Assembly (NCBI RefSeq): GCF_001639275.1
Contig: NZ_LWMU01000043.1
Coordinates: forward strand, 1-44,969
Direction of reading: 5' to 3'
DNA length: 44,969 nucleotides
DNA from: Methanobrevibacter oralis
GTDB taxonomy: Archaea; Methanobacteriota; Methanobacteria; Methanobacteriales; Methanobacteriaceae
In this document: positions 18,349-27,345 of the stretch, piece after piece
How the letters are laid out: each line of letters begins with the position of its first letter
Numbering within the stretch: the first letter of the stretch is position 1
Translations under genes and position numbers: made by a program
Notes under the pieces: generated by a model
Databases searched by the model: none
Seen by the model: the letters and a program-made list of their open reading frames with translations, nothing else
What the model was told of the DNA's origin: nothing

Positions 18349-18594
18349 ATATAAAATTTACCTTTAAATTTTCATAAACTAATTAAATTCTTTTAATTTT
18401 TCCATTACACAGTTTTAACTCTATTTTTTTATTTTATTATTAATTTAAACTTTATTTTTTATAATATAAAAAATTTAATTTATATATAATAAGAAACAAT
18501 AATTAACTAGTTTTATATAGAATGATTGTATTAAGTATTAATCGTGTCAAATTATACTAAAAATATTTAGTATGAAATGGGAAATGGTGATTTA
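18349..18594. promoter_or_regulatory. AT-rich spacer after rfbB, promoter region for the next cluster
   Basis: No gene is visible. T-rich runs just after rfbB suit an archaeal transcription stop. A TATA-like stretch, TTTATATATAATAAG near 18479-18493, about 100 bases before the next gene, may be its promoter. The end of the region carries the GGTGA (18586-18590) that fixes the start at 18595. Confidence 0.3.
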
Positions 18595-18861
18595 ATGTTG
18601 GAAGAATATTTACCGTTCGTTGGTTTATTAATTTTTGGTAATATTGAAAATTTGGTTCTCTCTTCTCAGGGGGTGGTTGCAGGAATTAATCCAATCAAAT
18701 TAGCTGTTGCAAGTTTAATATGTGTAATTTGTTGGCTAATTATTGGTACTTTAGGAACTCAAATTGCTGCTTATTATGTGGATGTAATTGATTTTATAGG
18801 TGGATTTGCAATTTTTGTTTTAGGAGCTCAAGCTATGATAAATTCAATTAGGGCTAAATAG
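18595..18861 (+). CDS. Three-span small membrane protein, copy 1 (half-transporter-like)
   Basis: The 88-residue protein has three hydrophobic spans and the motif LLIFGNIENLVLSSQGVVAG near its N-terminus. An in-frame ATG at 18577 exists. The ATG at 18595 is preferred because GGTGA lies just before it and because this start aligns residue for residue with the neighbour's N-terminus. The pattern of motif, three spans, a G-T-x-G-T turn and a terminal FIGGFAIFVLGAQAM resembles one half of TerC or LysE-superfamily exporters, which are internal duplications of three-span units. That link is weak, and no substrate can be given. The paralogue follows 8 bases downstream. Confidence 0.7.
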   Translation: MLEEYLPFVGLLIFGNIENLVLSSQGVVAGINPIKLAVASLICVICWLIIGTLGTQIAAYYVDVIDFIGGFAIFVLGAQAMINSIRAK

Positions 18862-18869
18862 GTGGAAAT

Positions 18870-19151
18870 ATGAGACCTGATTTAAAACAGTTTTTAGGTT
18901 TATTAATATTTGGAAACATAGAAAACTTAATTTTAGCCGCTCAGGGTGTTAGTGCTGGTGTAAATCCAATAATATTGGGATTTTTAAGTATTGTTGCTGT
19001 TATTAGTTGGCTTTTAATTGGAACTTTTGGAACAAGAATGGCTATTAAATATTCTAGACACATTAATTTTATTGGGGGTTTAGCAATTTTTATTTTAGGT
19101 ATACAAGCTATGGTTGAGTCAATACCTAAAATTATTATAATTATTCCTTAA
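18870..19151 (+). CDS. Three-span small membrane protein, copy 2
   Basis: The 93-residue paralogue of the preceding gene shares LLIFGNIENL, AGVNPI, the GTFGT turn and FIGGLAIFILGIQAM. Roughly half of aligned positions are identical by eye. The ATG is preceded by GGTGG. The C-terminus ends in a run of isoleucines. Two tandem, similar but distinct three-span genes suggest a heterodimer standing in for a six-span transporter, possibly with opposite orientations. Their place between rhamnose and polymer genes may mean a role in envelope export or ion supply, which is speculative. Confidence 0.7.
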   Translation: MRPDLKQFLGLLIFGNIENLILAAQGVSAGVNPIILGFLSIVAVISWLLIGTFGTRMAIKYSRHINFIGGLAIFILGIQAMVESIPKIIIIIP

Positions 19152-19202
19152 TTTTCTTTTTTTTATAATTAATAATTTAAATTTCATTATTCAGTTGATT
19201 TC

Positions 19203-20291
19203 ATGAAATATTTAAAACATAAAATTTATGGAATTCTATTTAATTTTTTTAAAATTTTTTCATTAAAAAATAATAGAATAACTTTTATCATTGATTCAAA
19301 CAATTCATTTAGAGGTAATTTTGATTATATTAAAAAAGAACTTCGAAAAAGAGGAAATTTCGAATTTAATTTATTTTATAAAGATAACTTGTCTTTTGAG
19401 GGTTTTAAGAAATTAGCTACTTCTAAATATATATTTTTAAATGATAATTTTTTTCCACTAGCTTTTATGAATTTTAAAAAGGATTCAAAAGTTATTCAAT
19501 TATGGCATGCTCCAGGTGCATCTAAAAAGTTTGGAGGATCAGTATCTAATAAAAAAGACTTAAAAGTGCTTTCAAAAATAGCTAAAAACACTGATTTTTT
19601 ATTCACAACATCTAAACATGTTGAAAAGTTTTACCAAGAAGCATTTCAAATAGATTCTTCTAAAATTATTCCATTGGGAATTCCAAGAATGGATTATTAT
19701 TTTGAAAATCATGATATTGATAAGTTAAAAGAAAGTTTCCTTAAAAAATATGGTGTTGAAAATAAAAAAATAGTTCTTTATGCTCCAACCTTTAGAAATG
19801 AAGAAGAATATAATAATGTTTTTAATTATTTAAATTTAGATGATTTTAATAAGTATTTAGGGGATGAATATATTTTGGCTTTAAGATTCCATCCTAAAAT
19901 TAAAAATTTTTCAAAAGAGAATATTTCTTATAATGGTAATTATATTGATTGTAGTAATTATGAATCAGAACAAGCACTTATGTTAATAAGTGATATTTTA
20001 ATCACTGATTATTCATCTATAATGATTGAATTTGCAATGTTAAATAAACCTATAATCTTTTTTGTTTATGATTATGATAATTATATGGCTAATGAGCGTG
20101 GATTTTACTTTGATTTTAAAGAAAATGTTCCTGGGATTATTGCATATGATTCAAATCAATTAATTGAAGTAATAAAAAATAAAAATTTTGATGAAGAGAA
20201 AAGTGCAAGCTTTGTAGCTACCCAATTTGATAGAATCGATGGCAAATCTAGTGAGCGAATTGTAGATTTTATTTTAAATAATGGTGTATAG
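19203..20291 (+). CDS. CDP-glycerol glycerophosphotransferase family protein
   Basis: The 362-residue protein belongs to the TagB/TagF family that moves glycerol phosphate, or ribitol phosphate, from a CDP-polyol to a lipid-linked acceptor in bacterial teichoic acid synthesis. Family motifs are VIQLWHAPGASKKFGG (from residue 97, His102), LGIPRMDYY, ALRFHPK (about 226-232) and DILITDYSSIMIEFAML (from about residue 264, Asp269-Ser272). The basic N-terminus suits a peripheral membrane enzyme. No CDP-glycerol-forming gene lies in the window. It overlaps the region of the next glycosyltransferase start. Confidence 0.9.
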   Translation: MKYLKHKIYGILFNFFKIFSLKNNRITFIIDSNNSFRGNFDYIKKELRKRGNFEFNLFYKDNLSFEGFKKLATSKYIFLNDNFFPLAFMNFKKDSKVIQLWHAPGASKKFGGSVSNKKDLKVLSKIAKNTDFLFTTSKHVEKFYQEAFQIDSSKIIPLGIPRMDYYFENHDIDKLKESFLKKYGVENKKIVLYAPTFRNEEEYNNVFNYLNLDDFNKYLGDEYILALRFHPKIKNFSKENISYNGNYIDCSNYESEQALMLISDILITDYSSIMIEFAMLNKPIIFFVYDYDNYMANERGFYFDFKENVPGIIAYDSNQLIEVIKNKNFDEEKSASFVATQFDRIDGKSSERIVDFILNNGV

Positions 20292-20292
20292 A

Positions 20293-21249
20293 ATGGATAA
20301 TATTAAAGTCAGTGTTATAGTTCCAGTTTACAATTGTTCAGAATATATATCAACGACTCTAAATTCAATAATCAATCAAGATTTTGATGGTTATGAGATG
20401 ATTGTTATTGATGATGGGTCAAATGATAATAGTTTAGATATTATATATGATACATTAAAACAAACAGATATTCCTCACAAAATTATTCACCAACGAAATA
20501 TGGGCGTAAGTGTAGCGAGAAATCATGGAATGGAAGTTGCAAGAGGTGAATACTTTGTTTTTGTAGATGGGGATGATTATATTTTAACAACTCACCTATC
20601 AGAGCTTTATAAAAATATAAATGAATTTAGCTTGGTACAATTTGTCAAAAAAGAAGGAAATACCATATCAAATCCACATTTTTTACACGAAAAACTAATG
20701 GCAACTGATGAATTTATTAAAAAAGAACTCATGATGGAAATAACAGTTAACTTATGGCAAATAATGTATAAAGCGGATATTATTAAAGATAATAATTTAA
20801 AATTCACATCTGGTGTTATGTATGGTGAAGATACAGAATTTGCTCTTAAAACATTAAGTTTTGGTGATAAAATAGCTATTAGCAATGAAATCACTTATTA
20901 TTATATCCAGCACGAATCATCTACAATAAATACTTCAAGCTTTAAACGTTTTGAATTTATTCAAATTTTAGAAAATTTAGCTGAGTTCTTTAAAAAACAA
21001 GATAAAAATGATTTAGCTAGATTAATTATTACTTCAAGAATTCCAAAAGCCATTTTTGGCAATATGAATTATTTTTTTTACAATGATTATGATTTTAATG
21101 AAGTAATCTCCAAAATGGATGAATTAGATTTATTTAAAAAATTATCTGAATATGATGGAAATAAAAAATTTAAACTTAAAATAAAATTATTTTTATTTAA
21201 CCCAAAATTATATTATAAAATGTGGAAGAAATTTAAAAACTCAATTTGA
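20293..21249 (+). CDS. Glycosyltransferase family 2
   Basis: This GT-A glycosyltransferase (318 residues from this start) begins KVSVIVPVYNCSEYIS, followed by VIDDGSNDNS and the DGDDY metal motif near residue 95. An ATG at 20281 would overlap the preceding gene. The ATG at 20293 has GGTG at 20283-20286 before it and starts just after the upstream stop. The C-terminal third is basic and hydrophobic, typical of membrane-associated enzymes. The partner gene upstream suggests work on the same polymer. The sugar is unknown. Confidence 0.87.
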   Translation: MDNIKVSVIVPVYNCSEYISTTLNSIINQDFDGYEMIVIDDGSNDNSLDIIYDTLKQTDIPHKIIHQRNMGVSVARNHGMEVARGEYFVFVDGDDYILTTHLSELYKNINEFSLVQFVKKEGNTISNPHFLHEKLMATDEFIKKELMMEITVNLWQIMYKADIIKDNNLKFTSGVMYGEDTEFALKTLSFGDKIAISNEITYYYIQHESSTINTSSFKRFEFIQILENLAEFFKKQDKNDLARLIITSRIPKAIFGNMNYFFYNDYDFNEVISKMDELDLFKKLSEYDGNKKFKLKIKLFLFNPKLYYKMWKKFKNSI

Positions 21250-21254
21250 TTAAT

Positions 21255-22214
21255 ATGAAAGTTTCAGTTGTTACTCCAAATTATAATGGCGTAAAATTCC
21301 TTAAAAATTATTTTGACTCACTTAATGAAGATCAAGAATACATAGGTGAAGTTATAATTGTAGATAATGGATCTGTTGATAATAGTGTGGATTATATTAA
21401 AAATAACTCTTTTAATTTTCCAATTAAATTAATAGAAAATAAAGAAAATCTAGGCTTTGCACCAGCAGTTAATCAAGCAATAACTGAAGCTAGATATGAA
21501 TACATTTTTTCATTAAATAATGATACAGAAGTTAAAAAGGGATGTATTGGAGAGTTAATAAAAGTTATATCATCTAATAAAGATATTTTTTCTGTACAAG
21601 CTAAAATGCTACAATATAAAAATAAAAACTTAATTGATGATGCAGGGGATGAATATACCCTTTTTGCATGGAGTAAAAAAATAGGTGAAAATCAAGATGC
21701 TTCTGATTTTAATGAAGTTTCACAAATCTTTTCAAGTTGTGCTGGAGCTGCAATGTATAAAAAATCAATATTAGATAAAATTGGATATTTTGATAGTAAT
21801 TTTTTTGCATATACAGAAGACATTGATTTAAGCTTAAGGGCTCATATTAATGGATATAAAAATTTTTTATGTCCCGAAGCTATTGTTTATCATGTTGGAA
21901 GCGCAACTAGTGGAAGTAGATATAATGAGTTTAAAGTAAGACTATCTGCTAGAAACAATATTTGGGTTGTTTATAAAAACTTTCCAATTCCTCAAAAAAT
22001 TATAAATATTATATTTTTATTTTTAGGATTTTTTATTAAGTATTTATTCTTCTTAAAAAAAGGATTTGGCTCGGCTTATTTAGAAGGTATCAAAGAAGGT
22101 TTAAAAACTAGAAATAAAATAGATAAAGTAAAATTTAATTCCAAAAATACAAAAAATTATTTTAAACTTGAGTACAGATTAATTATTAACACTTTAAAGT
22201 TTTTAAAAAAATAA
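21255..22214 (+). CDS. Glycosyltransferase family 2, rhamnosyltransferase-like
   Basis: The 319-residue enzyme has VSVVTPNYNGVKFL, IIVDNGSVDNS, the metal motif NNDTEV and the later TEDIDLSLRAHINGY acidic motif. This arrangement is common in GT2 rhamnosyltransferases (WbbL type), which fits the nearby dTDP-rhamnose genes. The ATG at 21255 is preferred over a TTG at 21246 that overlaps the upstream stop. A hydrophobic stretch near residues 245-270 likely touches the membrane. Confidence 0.87.
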   Translation: MKVSVVTPNYNGVKFLKNYFDSLNEDQEYIGEVIIVDNGSVDNSVDYIKNNSFNFPIKLIENKENLGFAPAVNQAITEARYEYIFSLNNDTEVKKGCIGELIKVISSNKDIFSVQAKMLQYKNKNLIDDAGDEYTLFAWSKKIGENQDASDFNEVSQIFSSCAGAAMYKKSILDKIGYFDSNFFAYTEDIDLSLRAHINGYKNFLCPEAIVYHVGSATSGSRYNEFKVRLSARNNIWVVYKNFPIPQKIINIIFLFLGFFIKYLFFLKKGFGSAYLEGIKEGLKTRNKIDKVKFNSKNTKNYFKLEYRLIINTLKFLKK

Positions 22215-22226
22215 ATAGTGAATTTC

Positions 22227-23084
22227 ATGGATCTTTCAATTGTAATAGTAAATTATCAAACATTTGAGTTAACAAAAAACACAATCAACTCAGTTTTTCA
22301 ATATAGCTATCCTTTTAGCTATGAAATTCTTGTAGTTGATAATAATTCTGGTGATGATAGTTTAGCTAAACTACAAGAATATTTTAAAGATGAAGTTAAA
22401 TTTATAGCTTCAAGTGAAAATAAGGGATTTGCAGCGGGTAATAATCAAGCTTTAAGGATTTGTGAATCTAACTATGTATTGCTTTTAAACTCAGACACTA
22501 TTGTTTGGGAAAATACTTTAAGTAATATTTATAATTATATGGAAGAACATGTAGATGTAGGAGCAATTGGATGCAGGGTTCTTTTAGAAAATGGTGAGCT
22601 TGATAAAGCTTGTAAAAGAAGTTTTCCAAATGTAAAAAATTCTTTTTTTAGATTATTTCACATTCCAACAAAAAGTAAAAATGATAGCTATAATTTAGAT
22701 AATCTGCCTGATGATGGAATTTATGAAATCGATTGCCTAACTGGAGCATTTATCTTCATGCGATTTGGTGATTTAGGCAAAACCGCCTTTTTAGATGAAA
22801 ATTTTTTCATGTATGGTGAGGACATTGACTTATGTTATCGTATTAAACAAGATGAATGGAAAATAATTTATTATGGGAAATCTTGTATAACTCATCTTAA
22901 AGGAGCTAGTAGCAAAAAACAAAAATCTAAATTGATTTATGAATTCTACAGAGCAATGTATATTTATTATAAAAAACATCATGCTAATGAAACTTTCTTT
23001 TTAGTAAATATCTTTGTTTATTTAGGAATAATTATATTATGTATTTTAAAATTATTAACTAATTTATTCAAAAAGAAAAATTAA
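22227..23084 (+). CDS. Glycosyltransferase family 2, rhamnosyltransferase-like
   Basis: The 285-residue enzyme is related to its upstream neighbour, with DLSIVIVNYQTFELT, VVDNNSGDDS, NSDTIVW and GEDIDLCYRIKQDEW. The ATG at 22227 has GTGA at 22218-22221. A GTG in the same frame at 22218 is part of that ribosome binding site and less likely as a start. A C-terminal hydrophobic segment (about 261-280) followed by lysines suggests a membrane anchor. It is the last of three consecutive GT2 genes. Confidence 0.87.
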   Translation: MDLSIVIVNYQTFELTKNTINSVFQYSYPFSYEILVVDNNSGDDSLAKLQEYFKDEVKFIASSENKGFAAGNNQALRICESNYVLLLNSDTIVWENTLSNIYNYMEEHVDVGAIGCRVLLENGELDKACKRSFPNVKNSFFRLFHIPTKSKNDSYNLDNLPDDGIYEIDCLTGAFIFMRFGDLGKTAFLDENFFMYGEDIDLCYRIKQDEWKIIYYGKSCITHLKGASSKKQKSKLIYEFYRAMYIYYKKHHANETFFLVNIFVYLGIIILCILKLLTNLFKKKN

Positions 23085-23137
23085 TTATATATTAAAAAAC
23101 AAAGTTTTACTAATTATATATTCTAAGAGTAGTTAAC

Positions 23138-24541
23138 ATGATAAGGGAAAATCAAAGATTATTGAATATAGCATTAGTTGCAATGGATGCATTGGTAATA
23201 GCTATTTCCTTAGTCTGTTCATTTTGGTTAAGATTTGAAACAACACTATTTGGTCCAATAGGAGGACATTTAAGTTATCAAAGTTATCTTATTTTCTTAT
23301 TATTAGCTATTGAACCCGTTTATTTAATTTTGTATTTTGGATTAGGATTATATAAACCTCGTAGAACTTATAAAACAGCATTTTCTGAAGCTAATCAGAT
23401 AATTAAAGTTAATACTTTGGCATTCTTTGTTTTAGTAACAATATTATTTATTATAGAACAGCCAGATTTTTCAAGAATACTGCTTTTCCTTTTAGCAGTT
23501 ATTGGAACATTTTTGGGAATAATAGAAAGATTTGTTGTTAGAAGTATTTTAAAAAGGATCAGGATTAATAATAAAAATTTAAAACACATTCTAATTGTTG
23601 GAGATAATGATTTAGCTTTTAGTTTTGCAAGTAGAATCAGAAATAACCCCTATTTAGGATATGCGGTTAGTGGTTTTGTTGGAAGATCTGAGCATGTGGG
23701 GATGGAAATTGAAGGGAGTAAAGTTACTGCTTCGTTTTCACAACTTAATCGTGTTTTAGAAAAAAATAGGTATGATAGGGTGGTTTTAGCAATTCCTTTA
23801 AAATATTATTATAAAATTAATGAACTTGTAGAGTGTTGTGAAAAGGTAGGAATTAAAGCAGAAATTATTCCTGATTATATTAGATATTTTCCTGCCAAAC
23901 CATCTGTAGACATGGTAGAAGATATTCCTATTATAAATATTCGTTATGTTCCTTTAGATGATAATTTTAATAAATTCTTAAAATTTGCATCGGATTATAT
24001 AATTTCAATTATAGCTATTATAATCACTTCTCCAGTCATGATAATAACAGCATTAGCTATTAAATTAACTTCTCCAGGACCCATTATATTTAAACAAGAA
24101 AGAATAGGATATAGTGGAAAACCATTCATGATGTATAAGTTTCGTAGTATGAAGGTTCAAAATCCTAATGAAGAAAAATCAGAATGGACCACAAGAAATG
24201 ATCCAAGAAAGACAAAAGTTGGTGATTTTATCAGAAAGAATAGTATTGATGAATTACCACAATTTTTCAATGTTTTAAAAGGAGAAATGAGTGTTGTTGG
24301 TCCAAGACCTGAAAGACCATATTTTGTAAATCAATTCAAAGAATCCATTCCTAAATACATGGTTAAACATCAAGTTAAACCTGGACTAACAGGTTGGGCT
24401 CAGATTCATGGTTATCGTGGGGATACTTCAATTGATATGCGTATACAATATGATATTGAGTATGTAGAAAACTGGCATATGGGATTGGATTTAGGAATAA
24501 TGATTAAAACTATTTTAAAGAAAAATCCTAATGCATATTAA
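23138..24541 (+). CDS. Polyprenyl-phosphate sugar phosphotransferase (WbaP/WcaJ type)
   Basis: The 467-residue protein starts a lipid-linked glycan by moving a sugar phosphate from a UDP-sugar to polyprenyl phosphate. The N-terminus has four or five membrane spans. A CoA-binding-like Rossmann domain follows with HILIVGDNDLAFSFASRI (about 151). The PglC-like catalytic domain fills residues 270-467. It has KLTSPGPIIFKQERIG, KFRSM at 334-338, the catalytic Asp371-Glu372 in SIDELPQ, and GPRPERP from 388. Length matches bacterial initiating transferases. It follows the three glycosyltransferases after a 53-base spacer containing TATA-like repeats, so it may have its own promoter. Confidence 0.92.
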   Translation: MIRENQRLLNIALVAMDALVIAISLVCSFWLRFETTLFGPIGGHLSYQSYLIFLLLAIEPVYLILYFGLGLYKPRRTYKTAFSEANQIIKVNTLAFFVLVTILFIIEQPDFSRILLFLLAVIGTFLGIIERFVVRSILKRIRINNKNLKHILIVGDNDLAFSFASRIRNNPYLGYAVSGFVGRSEHVGMEIEGSKVTASFSQLNRVLEKNRYDRVVLAIPLKYYYKINELVECCEKVGIKAEIIPDYIRYFPAKPSVDMVEDIPIINIRYVPLDDNFNKFLKFASDYIISIIAIIITSPVMIITALAIKLTSPGPIIFKQERIGYSGKPFMMYKFRSMKVQNPNEEKSEWTTRNDPRKTKVGDFIRKNSIDELPQFFNVLKGEMSVVGPRPERPYFVNQFKESIPKYMVKHQVKPGLTGWAQIHGYRGDTSIDMRIQYDIEYVENWHMGLDLGIMIKTILKKNPNAY

Positions 24542-24641
24542 CTATTTTTCACACTATCATAGATGTGTAGATACTTAAAATTTATATTTTATTTGATAAT
24601 AAATTATAATATAATTACTTTTCAAATGCTCTTTCTTATAA

Positions 24642-24650
24642 TTTATATAC
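24642..24650 (+). promoter_or_regulatory. Candidate TATA box for rpa
   Basis: TTTATATAC lies 52 bases before the rpa ATG, in an AT-rich 160-base spacer after the sugar phosphotransferase gene. The sequence fits the archaeal TATA consensus, but similar strings are frequent in this DNA. Confidence 0.35.
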
Positions 24651-24701
24651 ATTATAATTATAAATAGTATAATTAACTTTTTATTAAAAGAAGGGTTTGG
24701 T

Positions 24702-27317
24702 ATGGACGAAAAAATTTTAAAAGAATATGAAAAAATAAAAGATCAACTTTCACAAGAAGAATTCCTTGCTGAAATGGAGAACTTACGTGAGAATTATGAG
24801 GATGTTGATTTTATGAATGATACTGACATCGCTCATATGGTTGTTAATAATTATATTGATGAAAATGAAGATTTTTCTCAAAACGATGAGAATTTAAGTC
24901 AAGATACTATTTCAACAGATAAAAAAGAAAGATTTAGGATGAGTGATGAAATCTTAGAAAAATATGATAAAGTTAAAGATGAGATTTCTCAGGAAGAATT
25001 TTTAAAAAGAATGGAAGAGATAAATAAAAAAGAAAATAATCCATTTATGACTGATGATTCATTAGCAGATATGGTTGTTGGCGAATTTATTAATGAAAAA
25101 AATGATATTCTCTCAGAAAAAGAAGAATATTCAACGAACACAATTTCTAAATTAGAAATAGGTAAACAAGATGTAAACATCTCTGGAAGAGTAATTTCTA
25201 TTTCCAATCCAAAAAAATTCACCACTCGTAAAGGCGGAAAAGGACAAGTTTGTAATGTTGAATTAGCAGATAATACTGGAAATATAAGAATTGTTTTTTG
25301 GACTCAAAATATTCCTCTTTTAAAAAATTTTTCTGAAGGAGATTTAATCCAAATTAAAAATCTTGATATTAAAGAAGGATATTCTGGTAATCCAGAAGCT
25401 AACATGAGACCAAGATCCAGTATAATACATTTAAAAAATGCTGATGAATCCCAGTTCCCTCCTTATGAAGAAAATATCACTGATATTGCAGATATCATAC
25501 CAGATTCAAAAGTAAATATTATTGCTAGGATTATTAGAATTCCACCAGTTAGAGAATATGAAAAAAATGGTAAAACAGGCCAAGTTACTTCTCTTGAATT
25601 ACAGGATAAAAGTGGAAAAATTTCTTATACATTATGGAATAAAAATGTTGATTTAATTGAAGATTTAGAATTGCATGATGGAGATACAATTAAAATACTT
25701 GCTGCTCAAGCTAATGAAAGAAACGGCGAAATTTCTTTAACTCATTGGGATGGTAGAATCATTAAAGGTGATTATGATGCTCCTGAATTGGTTCAAGAAA
25801 TCTCTAAAATTGGAGATTTGAGTGAAGAAAAAGATGTGTCAATTTTAGGCGTTGTTTCTAAACTTCAGGATGTTAAAACATTTGAGAGAAAAACTGATGG
25901 TTCAGAAGGTAAATTAAGAAATTTTGATGTTTTAGATGATACTGGTAGTATTAGAGTAACTGTTTGGGGTAACGATACAGAGTTACCAATAAACAAGGGA
26001 GACGTTGTGAAAATCATCGGAGGAGAGGTTCGTTTTGATGATTACACTTCAAGTGGATATTCAATGAACACAGGTTTTAATACTCAAATAACTATTAATC
26101 CAGATAATTTATCTATTGAAGAAAAAGATTTATTTGACAAATTAAAAGAACAATTAAGGCCTATAACTATTGGTCAAATTGCCGAAATGGATGATGATGG
26201 GTTAGAAGTTGATGTTGTTGGAAGAATACTTTCTATAAATGATGAAAATCAATTCCAAAGAGATGATGGAAGTGTAGGTATTGTACGTTCTGCTGTTTTT
26301 GCTGATGAGACTGGTAAAGTTCAACTTTCATTTTGGGATGCCAAAGCTCAAAAAGACTATGAAATAGGAGCAGCATATCAAATTGAAAATGCAAGAACAC
26401 GATTAGGAATGTATGATGTTGATTTAAATATTGGTGGCGCTTCTAGAGTTATTAAACTCACTGATGAAGAAGCTTCTGCAAGATTTATTCCAGAATTATC
26501 TACTCTTGAAAAAATGATTTATACTCATATGAAAATTGGTGATATTGAGGACGAGGATGAGGATAATATCATAGTTTTAGGTAGAATCATTGAAGTGTAT
26601 GATATTCGTGAATTTGATAGGGACACTGGAGACAGAGGGCATGTTAGAAACATCGAATTAGCCGATGATACTGGATCAATAAGAGTTGTTTTATGGGATA
26701 ATGATGCTAAAAAAGATTTTAAAGTCGGTGAAGCTATCAAATTGCAAAACCCTCGTATAACTTATAATGAAGATCATCTTGAACTTACTGTTTCAAGAAA
26801 TACTTCAATAATTAATCCAACTGGTGAAGAATTGAAAGATTTGCCTTCTCATGAGGAATTAATAGAAGAAATCTATGTTGAAAAAACAATAGAATCATTA
26901 ACTGAAGATGATAGGAATGTTCGTATAACAGGTATTCTTAAAGATATTTCTAGTGACAGAACAATACTTAGAAAATGTCCTCACTGTAATAATAATCTTG
27001 ATCAATTTGAAGAAAATATTGTTTGTGATTACTGTGGTGAAGAAATTGAAGAACCTAAATATCTTTTAATGATTCCAGCTAGATTTTCAGATGATACTGG
27101 TGAAATATCCATTACTTTCTTTGATAAATTAGCTGAAGAACTTATTGGTATGAAAAAAGAGGAAATTATTGACATTGTAGAAGATGGATATGGTATTGAA
27201 GATAAAGTTGAAGATTTAGAAGGATTAACATTAGAAATTATTGCTGATGTCAGTTTCGATGAATATAATGAAACAAATAGGCTTAGACCTAAGAAAATTT
27301 TATCCAAAACTTTTTAA
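24702..27317 (+). CDS. rpa: Multi-OB-fold replication protein A (single-stranded DNA-binding)
   Basis: The 871-residue protein has at least five OB-fold units, at about 150-250, 265-350, 370-465, 490-590 and 620-710. Each carries a repeated pattern such as VxGRIxxI...R.F.R.G..GxVR....ADxTGxIRxxxW. A zinc motif follows near the C-terminus with Cys759, Cys762, Cys775 and Cys778. Archaeal RPA coats single-stranded DNA in replication and repair. The N-terminus has two copies of a helical unit, KEYEKIKDQLSQEEFL at about 7 and EKYDKVKDEISQEEFL at about 86. radA follows 28 bases downstream, so the two genes act and are probably expressed together. Confidence 0.93.
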   Translation: MDEKILKEYEKIKDQLSQEEFLAEMENLRENYEDVDFMNDTDIAHMVVNNYIDENEDFSQNDENLSQDTISTDKKERFRMSDEILEKYDKVKDEISQEEFLKRMEEINKKENNPFMTDDSLADMVVGEFINEKNDILSEKEEYSTNTISKLEIGKQDVNISGRVISISNPKKFTTRKGGKGQVCNVELADNTGNIRIVFWTQNIPLLKNFSEGDLIQIKNLDIKEGYSGNPEANMRPRSSIIHLKNADESQFPPYEENITDIADIIPDSKVNIIARIIRIPPVREYEKNGKTGQVTSLELQDKSGKISYTLWNKNVDLIEDLELHDGDTIKILAAQANERNGEISLTHWDGRIIKGDYDAPELVQEISKIGDLSEEKDVSILGVVSKLQDVKTFERKTDGSEGKLRNFDVLDDTGSIRVTVWGNDTELPINKGDVVKIIGGEVRFDDYTSSGYSMNTGFNTQITINPDNLSIEEKDLFDKLKEQLRPITIGQIAEMDDDGLEVDVVGRILSINDENQFQRDDGSVGIVRSAVFADETGKVQLSFWDAKAQKDYEIGAAYQIENARTRLGMYDVDLNIGGASRVIKLTDEEASARFIPELSTLEKMIYTHMKIGDIEDEDEDNIIVLGRIIEVYDIREFDRDTGDRGHVRNIELADDTGSIRVVLWDNDAKKDFKVGEAIKLQNPRITYNEDHLELTVSRNTSIINPTGEELKDLPSHEELIEEIYVEKTIESLTEDDRNVRITGILKDISSDRTILRKCPHCNNNLDQFEENIVCDYCGEEIEEPKYLLMIPARFSDDTGEISITFFDKLAEELIGMKKEEIIDIVEDGYGIEDKVEDLEGLTLEIIADVSFDEYNETNRLRPKKILSKTF

Positions 27318-27345
27318 AATTAAATAATTTAGAGGAATGATTATT

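Noticed and set aside
18577-18594. Upstream ATG as the start of the first half-size membrane protein
   Set aside because: The GGTGA lies between the two ATGs and the paralogue aligns from the second ATG.
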